Positions 17,051-25,358 of a DNA stretch of 64,000 nt are shown here, piece by piece. The translations under genes were made by a program, and so were the position numbers. Under the pieces are notes generated by a model. It was not told where the DNA came from. It did not search any database and saw only the letters and a program-made list of their open reading frames with translations. The stretch spans positions 4,464,001-4,528,000 of the forward strand of contig NZ_CP053452.2 in assembly GCF_013128195.2 (NCBI RefSeq). The letters run 5' to 3'. Every line of letters begins with the position of its first letter. Within the stretch, counting starts at the first letter, position 1. This stretch comes from Frigoriglobus tundricola. GTDB taxonomy: Bacteria > Planctomycetota > Planctomycetia > Gemmatales > Gemmataceae.

Positions 17051-19216
17051 CTACTTGTCTTTCGGCTCCTCGTCGAGAAGTTTTCCCACCGTTGCCTTGA
17101 GATCTTGCGGGTTGATTGCCCGTAAGACCCCCTTCCGGTCGAGCACCAGGACCAGCGGAATGCTCTCCGTCCCGACCGCCGTCAGCCACAGCTCCCGGCC
17201 CGCTTCGTCGTCCGGAACGAGCACCTGGGGCCACTCCACGCCCAGGCGCCGGGACGCCTTTGTGGCCGTCTCGGGGTCGCGGTCCAGGTTGACTCCGACC
17301 ACTTCCAAACCCTCGCCCCGCCGCTTTTCGTAGAGGTTCTTGACTTCGGGGAGGAGCCGCACGCACGGCCCGCACCAGCTCGCCCACCAGTCGATCACCA
17401 CCACCTTGCCCTTGAGGTCCTTTGACGCGACCGTCTTCCCGTCGGACGTTTTGACCGCGAACACGTACGCCTTCCCGACCTCGGGGTAGGGGAACACCTC
17501 GACCCCGCGCTTCCGGGCGCGCTCCTCGGCGTCTCGCGCGGCGGCCCGGTGGGCCTCGGCGGTCAGCTGCTCGACGCCCACCCGTGCGACCTTGTCGGCC
17601 GGGAGCACCTTCGGATCCATCCGCCAGCGGTACAGCACGACCGTCGCCCCGTCCCGCCGGCCACTCGAGCTCCCACCGGTGACCACCACCGGGACGAACC
17701 GCTGCTGCTTCGCGTCGAACAGCACCGGCCGGTACTCCGGGGCTCGGGACTGCGGGTCGGTGGCGGCCGCAGCGGCCAGAGTCAGGATCGCTGCCCCGTC
17801 GGCGTCCTTCTCGTACAGCAGGACGAAGCCGTTCGTGGAAAACGAAGTCAGACGGGCCGGGGGGAGCATCCAGAAGCACCCGGGGGCGTTAGCGAAGCGC
17901 TGAGCGACGGACTTGGGTTCCGCACTCACCCTCTTCAGATCCCGTTCGATGAGGCCGAAGGGGCGAACCGCGCCCTCCGCCGGGACTTCGGCCGGTCGGG
18001 ACCCACCGCGGGCTCCGTTGTAGACAATCCGGAGGCGCTCGCCGTCGAGGCGGTAGACACCCGGGAAGGCCCCAAGCGTCTGGCTGGTCAGGTCGATGCC
18101 CGCGGGGCTCGCGGTCGGGTCCAGCTTGTAGGTCATCTCATCCTCAACAAACCCCTCGTCGTCGAGTACCTTGATTCGGTCGTCCGTAATCACAAACGTG
18201 ATCGTCCGCTCCTTGGGGGGCTGTGGTTTCCCGCCGACGGTGACCTCGTCGATAACGGTCTGGGTCCAGGTCCCCCGGAGGGTCGCACTCCCTTTATCTG
18301 GCGCCGCGGCCGGCCGGGGCGATTTCCCGTCCTCGCCCGTTCGCCCCGGTGCGAGGCCGAATGCCCCGCCAACGAGCACGAACACGGCCAGGACCGATGC
18401 GGCGACGATCTTGAGCTTTGTCAGGTACATAACTTGAATTACCCTTTCTGCGAGTTGACACGCGTACGGTGACGCCACGACCGACGATCGGCCCTCCGAC
18501 GCCGAGGCTTTCGCGGCGCGGGCCGTCAGGTGAACGAATTCGGATTCGGCCCCACGGGCGGATCCCCAGGGGAAGAGGGCAAGGGCGGCCGCGGGCAATC
18601 CGACCCCGCGGCGGGTGAGGCGGGCCTGTAGCTGGGCTTTGGCTTTGGCGAGTCGCGCCGAGAGGGTACCGACCGGCACGGCGAGCCGATCGGCCGCCTG
18701 CCGGTAGGTCATCCCTTCGAGGTAACACAGCACCAGCGGCTCCCGGTGCTTCCGGGGCAGCCCGGCGATCTCGTTGTCGAGGATGGTCAACAAGCCAGGT
18801 GGGACGAGGTCCGGCGCGTCAGCCCCCCGGTCCGGGACGGTCGATAGGTCCACCCCGGGGCGCTCGCGCGACGCCCGGCGGGAGGCCGCCGCGCGAGCGG
18901 CGCGGGCCACCCGTGCGGCCACCGTGTGCAGCCAGCCGGCCAGGCTCTCACCCCGTCCGACGGTCCCGGCCTTGCGAGCGAGCACGAGGAAGGTGGCCTG
19001 GAAGGCGTCCTCGGCGTCCTGCTCGTGCCGCAGGGCACGCCGGCAAACCCCGAGGATCAACCGCCGGTGGCGCCAGACCAGCAGTTCAAAAGCGGATTCG
19101 TCCCGGAACCGGACGAACCGGTCCAGCAGGTCGGCGTCGGTCGCCCCACCGCCCGCCAGAGCGGCCCTCGCCGCCCGGAGGCAGTGTGCAGCCGTTTCGC
19201 TCGCCGTGCGATCCAT
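17051..19216 (-). CDS. ECF sigma factor fused to a membrane-anchored thioredoxin (sigma-TM-TIGR03067-TlpA)
   Basis: One uninterrupted 721-residue frame. Residues 1-200 are an ECF sigma-70 protein: region 2 (LLDRFVRFRDESAFELLVWRH...DAEDAFQATFLVLARKA) and region 4 (LPRKHREPLVLCYLEGMTYRQAADRL). Residues about 266-288 form a transmembrane helix. A TIGR03067-like domain follows (DEMTYKLDPTASPAGIDL), and the last 115 residues are a TlpA-type thioredoxin with WASWCGPC (CxxC about 615-618). Planctomycete ECF families with membrane-spanning C-terminal extensions are known. The topology puts sigma in the cytoplasm and thioredoxin outside, suggesting redox-sensing control of transcription (inference). 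The start at 19216 has AGAGGG upstream; an ATG at 19237 is an alternative. Confidence 0.88.
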   Translation of the reverse strand: MDRTASETAAHCLRAARAALAGGGATDADLLDRFVRFRDESAFELLVWRHRRLILGVCRRALRHEQDAEDAFQATFLVLARKAGTVGRGESLAGWLHTVAARVARAARAAASRRASRERPGVDLSTVPDRGADAPDLVPPGLLTILDNEIAGLPRKHREPLVLCYLEGMTYRQAADRLAVPVGTLSARLAKAKAQLQARLTRRGVGLPAAALALFPWGSARGAESEFVHLTARAAKASASEGRSSVVASPYACQLAERVIQVMYLTKLKIVAASVLAVFVLVGGAFGLAPGRTGEDGKSPRPAAAPDKGSATLRGTWTQTVIDEVTVGGKPQPPKERTITFVITDDRIKVLDDEGFVEDEMTYKLDPTASPAGIDLTSQTLGAFPGVYRLDGERLRIVYNGARGGSRPAEVPAEGAVRPFGLIERDLKRVSAEPKSVAQRFANAPGCFWMLPPARLTSFSTNGFVLLYEKDADGAAILTLAAAAATDPQSRAPEYRPVLFDAKQQRFVPVVVTGGSSSGRRDGATVVLYRWRMDPKVLPADKVARVGVEQLTAEAHRAAARDAEERARKRGVEVFPYPEVGKAYVFAVKTSDGKTVASKDLKGKVVVIDWWASWCGPCVRLLPEVKNLYEKRRGEGLEVVGVNLDRDPETATKASRRLGVEWPQVLVPDDEAGRELWLTAVGTESIPLVLVLDRKGVLRAINPQDLKATVGKLLDEEPKDK

Positions 19217-19588
19217 ACTGGCTTGCCCTCTCGCCATGACAACATAGAGGGCGACCGGCCCCCGGCGCGCGAACAAATCCGGTCGGGACCGGACGGGCGC
19301 GAGCGAAGAGGCGCAGTGCGTGTTGATGTTCGTACTGGAAGCGTACCGTCGCCGCGCGCACTCGGTAGTCGGTCCCGACAACGGCCACGTCTTTTCCAAA
19401 CGCCCCATTTCCCCGGCCCGAACTTCGCCTTTTCCGGGGCGGCGCCCGGTGCTACACCTTCCCCGCCAGCGGCGCCGGCTCTGTTTCGACTCGGGCACTC
19501 AAAGCCCGTTCGCCCGCGCAAGTTCCGCCGTCCGCCTTGTTCGCTTTCCGATCGCCCGCCCCGCCTTCTGTTGCCCCTGGAGACCGCC
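19217..19588. other. Divergent promoter region
   Basis: A 372-base region between the minus-strand sigma fusion and the plus-strand WXXGXW protein. No convincing gene is seen; open frames across it are extensions of the neighbours. It must hold both promoters, but no clear -35/-10 pair could be picked. Confidence 0.5.
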
Positions 19589-21433
19589 ATGCCCGAACGA
19601 CTACGGAAGGTGCTGCCCCTCTGTGCGATCGGTTCGTTGCTCGCGATTCTGGTCGCGGGGTTCGGCGCGGCACAAGAGCCGATCCCCCTGAAGCAGCCGG
19701 ACCCGGTTCCGGCCCCGCTGCCGGTTCCGGGGCAGCCGGCTCAAGGGGACGGCCCCGAGGTGCTGGCGAAGGGGCCGGTCCACGAGGCGTTTGCGGCGAC
19801 CGCCGAAGCGCCGGCCGCGACGCCGATCGTGGCGAAGCAGCCGCCCGATCCGATCGAGGAGCTGCCCCCGGACCAGAAGCCCGAGGGCGACAACGTGCAG
19901 TGGATTCCGGGGTACTGGCACTGGGACGAGGAGAGCAGCCGGTTCATCTGGATCAGCGGGTTCTGGCGCCAGCCGCCGCCGGGGCGCGTGTGGGTGCCGG
20001 GCTCGTGGCGCGAGGCGCGGGGCGGGTGGCAGTGGGTGCCCGGGTTCTGGCAGCCGGTGGCCGCCCCGAAGCCCCAGCAGCCGCAGCAACAGCCCGAGAT
20101 CGAGTACCTGAACGAACCGCCGGTGAGCGTCGAAGTCGGACCGACGGTGGCCGCGCCGACCGCGACCTGCTTCTACGTGCCCGGCTCCTGGGTGTGGCGG
20201 GGCCGGTACGTGTGGCGGCCGGGCGTCTGGGTCGAGTACCGGCCGACGTGGGTGTGGGTGCCGGCGCGGTTCCAGTGGACGCCCGCGGGGTACGTGTTCG
20301 TCGAGGGCTACTGGGACTACCCGCTCGGCACCCGCGGCGTGATGTTCGCCCCGGTCGCGTTCCCGCAGGCGGTGTACGCCCAGCCCGGGTTCGTCTACAC
20401 GCCGGTGTACGTGGTGAGCGAGCCGTGCATGGTGGGCGCGCTGTTCGTGCGCCGCGGCCACGCGTGCTACTACTTCGGCGACTACTACGACGGCGCGTAC
20501 GCGACGGCCGGGTACACCGCGTGGTGCGGCACGTACACCCGCACCGGGTTCACCATCGGGTTCGGGGTCGGCCGCAGTTGGGGCTACGACCCGCTGTGGA
20601 GCTACTACTCGGTGACGTACCGCGACACGCCGGGGTGGCACCGCGGCGTGGGCGACCTGTACGGCGGCCGCTACCGCGGGGAGATCGCCCGCCCGCCGGT
20701 CACGCTCGTGCAGCAGAACACGACCATCAACAACATCACAAAAACGACCGTGGTCAACGTGACGAACAACGTCACGGTGGTGAACGGGGCCACGATCGTG
20801 AACAACAAGGACGTGTCGCACGTCGCGATGGTGGCCCCGCTGAAGGTGGCGCCGGACCTCCAGCGCACGAAGTACCAACCGGTGACCGTCGAGGCCCGCC
20901 GCGCCGCGGCCGTGACGGCCAAGCAGTTCAACGAGGTGTCGGTCCAGCGGAGCCGACAGGAGACGGCCCTGGTGGCCCAGGCCGCGGCGCGGCCGATGGG
21001 GCTGGTGGGGCCGGCGGCGCCGGTTCAGCCCCGGACCGTCAAGCTGGACGTGCCCAGAACGGCCGTGACCCAGGCCCATGTGATCGATGAGAGGAAGGCC
21101 CCGCCGCCGGCCCCGCACCAGGCGGGCTCCGCTGCTCACCCGAAGGTGGATCTGCCCCACACGGAGGTGCCGCGTGTCGATAGGGGGCAGGTCGTTCTGC
21201 CGAGATCGGACCCGCACACGACCTTTCCGAAGGTCGATCCGAAGGGGCCGGTCGTTCTGCCGAAATCGGACCCGCGCCCAGATCCGGCAAAGATCGATCC
21301 GAAGGGGCCGCCCACCACGTTCCCGAAGATCGACCCGAAGGGGCCGCTGCCGAAGCTACCGGCACCGTTGCCCAAGGGGCCACAGGCACTGCCGCCGAAG
21401 GAGCACTCGAAGTCCGAGCCGTCGAAGCCGTGA
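19589..21433 (+). CDS. Secreted WXXGXW-repeat (YXWGXW-type) surface protein
   Basis: A 614-residue protein with a signal peptide (LCAIGSLLAILVAGFGAAQ), a Pro-rich stretch, then many aromatic repeats of the form WIPGYWHW, WISGFWRQ, WVPGSWRE, WVPGFWQP and VPGSWVWRGRYVWRPGVWV, characteristic of WXXGXW-repeat proteins. A Tyr/Gly-rich middle (CYYFGDYYDGAYATAGYTAWCG) is followed by an Asn/Thr/Val-rich segment with NNITKTTVVNVTNNVTVVNG. The tail (about 530-614) is repetitive Pro/Lys/Asp: DPKGPVVLPKSDPR, DPKGPPTTFPKI. GGAG precedes the ATG. It probably acts in the cell envelope; the role is unknown. The next two genes also encode small secreted His/Tyr-rich proteins. Confidence 0.85.
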   Translation: MPERLRKVLPLCAIGSLLAILVAGFGAAQEPIPLKQPDPVPAPLPVPGQPAQGDGPEVLAKGPVHEAFAATAEAPAATPIVAKQPPDPIEELPPDQKPEGDNVQWIPGYWHWDEESSRFIWISGFWRQPPPGRVWVPGSWREARGGWQWVPGFWQPVAAPKPQQPQQQPEIEYLNEPPVSVEVGPTVAAPTATCFYVPGSWVWRGRYVWRPGVWVEYRPTWVWVPARFQWTPAGYVFVEGYWDYPLGTRGVMFAPVAFPQAVYAQPGFVYTPVYVVSEPCMVGALFVRRGHACYYFGDYYDGAYATAGYTAWCGTYTRTGFTIGFGVGRSWGYDPLWSYYSVTYRDTPGWHRGVGDLYGGRYRGEIARPPVTLVQQNTTINNITKTTVVNVTNNVTVVNGATIVNNKDVSHVAMVAPLKVAPDLQRTKYQPVTVEARRAAAVTAKQFNEVSVQRSRQETALVAQAAARPMGLVGPAAPVQPRTVKLDVPRTAVTQAHVIDERKAPPPAPHQAGSAAHPKVDLPHTEVPRVDRGQVVLPRSDPHTTFPKVDPKGPVVLPKSDPRPDPAKIDPKGPPTTFPKIDPKGPLPKLPAPLPKGPQALPPKEHSKSEPSKP

Positions 21434-21492
21434 TGTGCGGCGGTGAGCCCGCCTCGACCACGGTCGACAAACAGACCCCGCCAGCGAGGAGC

Positions 21493-21747
21493 TTATTCGC
21501 CACACACGGCTCGTAAGCTCCACGTCGGTCCGAACGGGCGAACGCCCCAGCCGCGGTAGCCGTGCCAGTACGGCGGGTAGTTGTAACTGCGGTAGTAGCC
21601 CGGGTGGCCCCAGTCCCCGTGGCGGTGGTAGGCGCCGTGGTAAACGGCGTGGCCCCCGCCGCGGTGCGCGGGCGGACGGGCGTCGGCCGAACCGGCGGAC
21701 ACGGCCAGCGCGGCGGCAGCGGCCAGGGACAGAAGTGCGGTCCTCAT
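21493..21747 (-). CDS. Small secreted His/Tyr/Gly-rich protein
   Basis: An 84-residue protein: signal peptide (MRTALLSLAAAAALAVSAGSADA) and a mature part rich in His, Tyr, Gly and Pro (HRGGGHAVYHGAYHRHGDW, YRSYNYPPYWHGYRGW). Histidine clusters could bind metal, but no family is recognised. It converges with the WXXGXW protein gene and resembles the next minus-strand gene in composition. Confidence 0.7.
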   Translation of the reverse strand: MRTALLSLAAAAALAVSAGSADARPPAHRGGGHAVYHGAYHRHGDWGHPGYYRSYNYPPYWHGYRGWGVRPFGPTWSLRAVCGE

Positions 21748-21900
21748 GATGCGGCTCCATGATGTGGTGCGCTTGACGGGCGATGTGAGCCAAGAAGGCA
21801 GTGGGCGATCCGTTCAATTCACGCGACCGGCCACCGGGGGTGCGCCCGGCGGCCGGCGGCTCACTCGGCTCTCACGACACACTCGGCCCGGGTCGCAAAA

Positions 21901-21939
21901 CGCCTCCGGCCGTCGGACTTGATCCGACGGCCGGAGGCG
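21901..21939 (-). terminator. 17-bp hairpin with T tract, intrinsic terminator
   Basis: Perfect stem 21901-21917 / 21923-21939 with a CTTGA loop. On the minus strand it lies 25 bases after the stop of the gene at 21965-22276 and is followed by TTTTGCG. Confidence 0.85.
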
Positions 21940-21964
21940 TCACGCGTAACTCACATTCGTGCGC

Positions 21965-22276
21965 TTAGCGGTGGTAACCGTGGTGGTAGTAGCCACCGTG
22001 ATAGTACGGGCGCCCGTAGAAGCCGTAAGGGTATCCGACGACCACCGGCCGAACGACCGGGAGGATCGGCGGGGCGACGACCACGAGCGGCCGCGGCGCG
22101 ACGACGACCGGAGGAGCGGCGACGACCACCGGAGGTTGGCTGATAACCACCGGCGGTTGGTTGACGACCACCGGAGGGAGGCCCGGCGAGACGGGGTAGA
22201 CCGGCTGTTGCGCCGAAGCGGCGGACGCCGAAACCACGAGCCCGAGAACGGCAGCGGAGAGGGTACCGAGTTTCAT
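21965..22276 (-). CDS. Small secreted Pro/Val-rich protein with His/Tyr tail
   Basis: A 103-residue protein. The start at 22276 has AGGAGA 6 bases upstream. A signal peptide (MKLGTLSAAVLGLVVSASAASA) is followed by PPVV repeats (PPVVVNQPPVVISQPPVVVA...), then a C-terminal Gly/Tyr/His-rich tail (YGFYGRPYYHGGYYHHGYHR). Probably an envelope or spacer protein; no family is recognised. It lies 217 bases from the similar small gene at 21493-21747. Confidence 0.75.
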   Translation of the reverse strand: MKLGTLSAAVLGLVVSASAASAQQPVYPVSPGLPPVVVNQPPVVISQPPVVVAAPPVVVAPRPLVVVAPPILPVVRPVVVGYPYGFYGRPYYHGGYYHHGYHR

Positions 22277-22437
22277 GACGTGTCTCCTGAGGGGCTTGGC
22301 AAGAGGCCTGTGCTTGATTCTTCCTGCAAGAAACGTGCTGGGCCACACTTCTTGCGCGAGCGAACGATGAACTCGCCCGCCCGCGGCGAGCGGAAATACC
22401 GAGTGTGATGACTGGAGAAAATGGCAGGTGGAAAAGC

Positions 22438-22465
22438 GACAGGGCCGGCGATTGCCGGCCCTGTC
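22438..22465 (-). terminator. Intrinsic terminator hairpin
   Basis: Perfect 12-bp stem GACAGGGCCGGC / GCCGGCCCTGTC with a GATT loop, about 30 bases after the minus-strand stop at 22495, followed on that strand by GCTTTTCC. Confidence 0.75.
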
Positions 22466-22494
22466 CCGACAGGAACTCTCGGTCCGGAGCCGCG

Positions 22495-23094
22495 TTACGC
22501 GACACCGAAGGTGTGTTGGAGCTTCTTGATAGCTTTGTACTTTTCGTCGCTGACGCGTTCGACCGTCGTGCCCAGTTCGGCGGCGATGTCCGGCACCGCC
22601 CACCCGTCGGCGGTCAGTTCGAGCACCCGGCGCTGCCGCGGGCTGAGGTGTTCGGCGGCGGCCTTCGCCACGGCCTCGCGGTCGTCGCGGGTCACGTTAT
22701 TGACCGGACGCCGCTCGGCGAGTTCGGGCGACAGCGTCGCGAACTTGCGGGCGCGCTGGGTGCGCTTCTTTACGGCGTCGATGGCCCGGAGGAACTCGCG
22801 GCGCTCGGCCGTCTCGCTGTCCACCAGCACGGTGCCCCACTTCTCCGCTTCCACTCGCTCCAGAAGGCGAACGAACACGGCCTGGGTGCAGTCCTGCCAC
22901 CGGTCGGCCGGTAGCCGGGCGTTCCGCCAGCACGTCTGGCAGTACTTGCTGATGTCGGTGACGGCCTTCGAACCGGGAGCCGCTGCGGCAGTCGAAGCCG
23001 AAGCCTTCGCGGACGAGGCGGCCAGCGCGGTGCCTAACACCATCGCCACCATCACGTTGCGCGAAGACCGTTTCGAGGGCAAATATTGGGTCAT
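22495..23094 (-). CDS. Sigma-70-like regulator with C-terminal HTH
   Basis: A 199-residue protein from the ATG at 23094. The middle (DISKYCQTCWRNARLPADRWQDCTQAVFVRLLERV) resembles an ECF sigma region 2, and the end (LSPRQRRVLELTADGWAVPDIAAELGTTVERVSDEKYKAIKKL) is a region 4 / LuxR-like helix-turn-helix. The N-terminus contains an Ala-rich hydrophobic stretch (NVMVAMVLGTALAASSAKASA), unusual for a sigma factor; a later start such as Met27 is possible. No anti-sigma factor or kinase is adjacent. It probably acts as a non-canonical ECF sigma or DNA-binding regulator. Confidence 0.7.
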   Translation of the reverse strand: MTQYLPSKRSSRNVMVAMVLGTALAASSAKASASTAAAAPGSKAVTDISKYCQTCWRNARLPADRWQDCTQAVFVRLLERVEAEKWGTVLVDSETAERREFLRAIDAVKKRTQRARKFATLSPELAERRPVNNVTRDDREAVAKAAAEHLSPRQRRVLELTADGWAVPDIAAELGTTVERVSDEKYKAIKKLQHTFGVA

Positions 23095-23231
23095 ACGGTC
23101 GCGTCCCAAAGACCTGTTGCGTGGCTCTCCTCGATTATACCGACAGCGAGGAGGCCCGTTCTCGCCGCAACAGTGGAAAAAAACTCGAAGTCGAGGGCCG
23201 GCGCTTGGGGTAAGCTGTTGCCGAAGCGACC

Positions 23232-23312
23232 CACCGCCGGCCCCTCCCTGAAGGGAGGGGAGTAGAGACTCGCTCTTTCTTCCCTCCCTTCAGGGAGGGG
23301 CCGGGGGTGGGT
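23232..23312. repeat. Palindromic CCCTCCCTGAAGGGAGGG repeat pair
   Basis: Two copies of CCCTCCCT-GAAGGGAGGG (about 23242-23262 and 23281-23302), each itself palindromic, arranged as a larger inverted repeat with flanking CCACC/GGTGG. It sits just before the esterase/SMP-30 gene. A related copy is translated inside the aldehyde dehydrogenase (27966-28072). Confidence 0.85.
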
Positions 23313-23339
23313 TCTTCTTCCTTCCAGGACTGCCACACC

Positions 23340-25052
23340 ATGTGCCGCCTGCTCTCTCTTCTCTTCGTTCTCCCCGCCGTGGCATTTGCGCCGGCCGAGG
23401 AACCGAAGCAGCCCGATACCCCCAAGGGGACCACGTTTACCTTCACCTTCGCCAAGAGCAAGGTGTTTCCGGGCACGACGCGGAACGTGACCGTCTACGT
23501 TCCGGCCCAGTACGACGGCAAGACGCCCGCGTGCGTCTACGTGAACCAGGACGGCCTGCCGGGGTACGTTCCGCCCACCTTCGACAAGCTCATCGCGGCG
23601 AAGGAGATGCCGGTGACCGTCGCCATCGGCGTCACGCCGGGTGAGGTGCCGGCCGCGAACAAGGACGCGCTCCCGCGCTTCAACCGGAGCTACGAGTACG
23701 ACGGCCTCGGTGACGCCTACGCGCGCATGTTGCTCAACGAGCTGCTACCGGAAGTCGAAACGAAGACCGCGAGTGGCGACCGCGCCATCGTGCTTTCCAA
23801 AAGGGGCACCGACCGGGCCATCGGCGGTGCGAGCAGCGGGGCCATCGCGGCGTTCACGGCCGCGTGGGAGCGCCCGGACGCGTTCAGCCGCGTGTTCAGC
23901 ACCATCGGCACGTATGTGAGCCTCCGCGGCGGTGACGTGTACCCCGGGCTGATCCGCAAGTTCGAGCCGAAACCGATCCGCGTGTACCTCCAGGACGGCA
24001 GCAAGGACCTCAACATCTACGGCGGCGACTGGTGGATGGCGAACCAGACGATGGACCGGGCGTTACTCTTCGCCGGCTACGAGGTGAAGCACTCGTGGAA
24101 CGAGGGCGGGCACAACGGCGGGCTCGCGGCGGAGGTGTTTCCCGAAGCGACAAGGTGGCTATGGAAGGACTGGCCCGAGCTGCCCAAGGCCGGTCAGGGG
24201 TCGTCGCAGTTGAAGGAGATTCTGATTCCGGGCGAGGACTGGAAGCTCGTCGGCGAGGGGTACAAGTTCACCGAGGGGCCGGCGACGGACGCGAAGGGTG
24301 ATGTGTTCTTCAACGACGTCGGCGCGAGCAAGACCTACAAGGTCGTGGGCGGCAAGCCGGTGGAGTGGCTCGCGGACAGCAAGCGCGGCGACGGCCAGCG
24401 GTTCGGCCCGGACGGGAAGCTGTACGCGAACGCGTCGGGTGAAAGCAAGGTGCTCGCCTGGGACGCGGAGGGCCGATCGACCGTCTTCGCCGGCGGCTTC
24501 AAGGGGAACGACCTCGTGGTGCTGCACTCGGGCGCGATCTACGACACGGCCCCGTTCGACACGCCGAACAACAGCAAGATCTATTACATCTCGCCGAAGG
24601 GCGAAAAGAAGGTCGTGGACACCGGGCTGAAGTTCGCCAACGGTATCACGACTTCGCCCGACCAGACGCTTCTGTACGTCTCGGACAGCAACACGCACTG
24701 GGTGTACAGCTACTCGATCCAGACCGACGGCACACTGGCGAACAAGCAGAAGTACTACCACCTGTACGCGCGCGACCAGGACGACAACAGTGGCGCGGAC
24801 GGCCTCCGCTGCGACCGCGACGGCCGCCTCTGGGTCGCGACACGGGCCGGGTTGCAGGTGTGCGACCAGGCGGGTCGCGTGAACGCCATCATCCCGACGC
24901 CGAACGGGAACGTCTCGAACCTGACGTTCGGCGGCGCGGACATGGACGTGCTCTACGCGACCTGCGGGGACAAGGTGTACAGCCGCAAGGTGAAGGTGAA
25001 GGGCGCGAACGCGTTCGAGAAGCCGATCAAGCCCCGGAGGCCGAATCTGTGA
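23340..25052 (+). CDS. Esterase (Fes/EsterD-like) fused to an SMP-30/gluconolactonase beta-propeller
   Basis: A 570-residue secreted protein. After a signal peptide (MCRLLSLLFVLPAVAFAPA), residues about 25-285 form an alpha/beta-hydrolase of the putative esterase family (VTVYVPAQYDGKTPACVYVNQDG; nucleophile elbow GGASSG; catalytic-His-like segment WNEGGHNGGLAAEVFP). Residues about 295-570 form an SMP-30/gluconolaconase/LRE-like propeller (EGPATDAKGDVFFNDVGASKTY, FANGITTSPDQTLLYVSDSNTHWVY, GADGLRCDRDGRLWVATRAGLQV). The two halves suggest coupled ester/lactone hydrolysis outside the cytoplasm, perhaps on sugar derivatives (inference). In other planctomycetes the two are known as separate enzymes or fusions. 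Confidence 0.88.
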   Translation: MCRLLSLLFVLPAVAFAPAEEPKQPDTPKGTTFTFTFAKSKVFPGTTRNVTVYVPAQYDGKTPACVYVNQDGLPGYVPPTFDKLIAAKEMPVTVAIGVTPGEVPAANKDALPRFNRSYEYDGLGDAYARMLLNELLPEVETKTASGDRAIVLSKRGTDRAIGGASSGAIAAFTAAWERPDAFSRVFSTIGTYVSLRGGDVYPGLIRKFEPKPIRVYLQDGSKDLNIYGGDWWMANQTMDRALLFAGYEVKHSWNEGGHNGGLAAEVFPEATRWLWKDWPELPKAGQGSSQLKEILIPGEDWKLVGEGYKFTEGPATDAKGDVFFNDVGASKTYKVVGGKPVEWLADSKRGDGQRFGPDGKLYANASGESKVLAWDAEGRSTVFAGGFKGNDLVVLHSGAIYDTAPFDTPNNSKIYYISPKGEKKVVDTGLKFANGITTSPDQTLLYVSDSNTHWVYSYSIQTDGTLANKQKYYHLYARDQDDNSGADGLRCDRDGRLWVATRAGLQVCDQAGRVNAIIPTPNGNVSNLTFGGADMDVLYATCGDKVYSRKVKVKGANAFEKPIKPRRPNL

Positions 25053-25358
25053 GCGGACGAGCCGGGCGCCCAGGGAAACAACGCCGCTGCCCGGCGAGAG
25101 GGTGGCGTAAGCCCCCCGAGGAAACGAGGAGCTGTGAAGACGCGGGAGTCACAGACGCCCGGTAAGCCCCCCGAGGAAACGAAGAGCAAATAAACGAATA
25201 GAAACGCGAAACAATCGCAAAGCAAACGCGAAGCAAACACAAAGCAAGCGAATGCGTGCTATTCGTTGTGAGTATTTGATTGTGCTCTTGAGTTAATTGA
25301 TTCCTCGGGGTCTTACGCCCCCGTTCGCCGAAGCAACTGAAACCCACGGAGCCCTTCC
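25053..25358. other. 306-base gap with a 21-bp direct repeat and A-rich low-complexity tract
   Basis: No gene is seen. A 21-bp word beginning GTAAGCCCCCCGAGG occurs at 25107-25127 and 25162-25182 (55-base spacing), and a degenerate inverted copy (TTCCTCGGGGTCTTAC) at 25301-25316. Between them (about 25183-25250) is an unusually A-rich stretch of GAAACGC/CAAAGCAAACGC words in an otherwise GC-rich region. The repeats look like one more dispersed family; the A-rich tract may belong to the promoter of the following gene. Confidence 0.6.

Noticed and set aside
17051-19216. Two separate genes (sigma factor and thioredoxin) instead of a fusion
   Set aside because: No stop codon or SD-preceded start separates them, and ECF fusions with C-terminal membrane extensions are known in planctomycetes.
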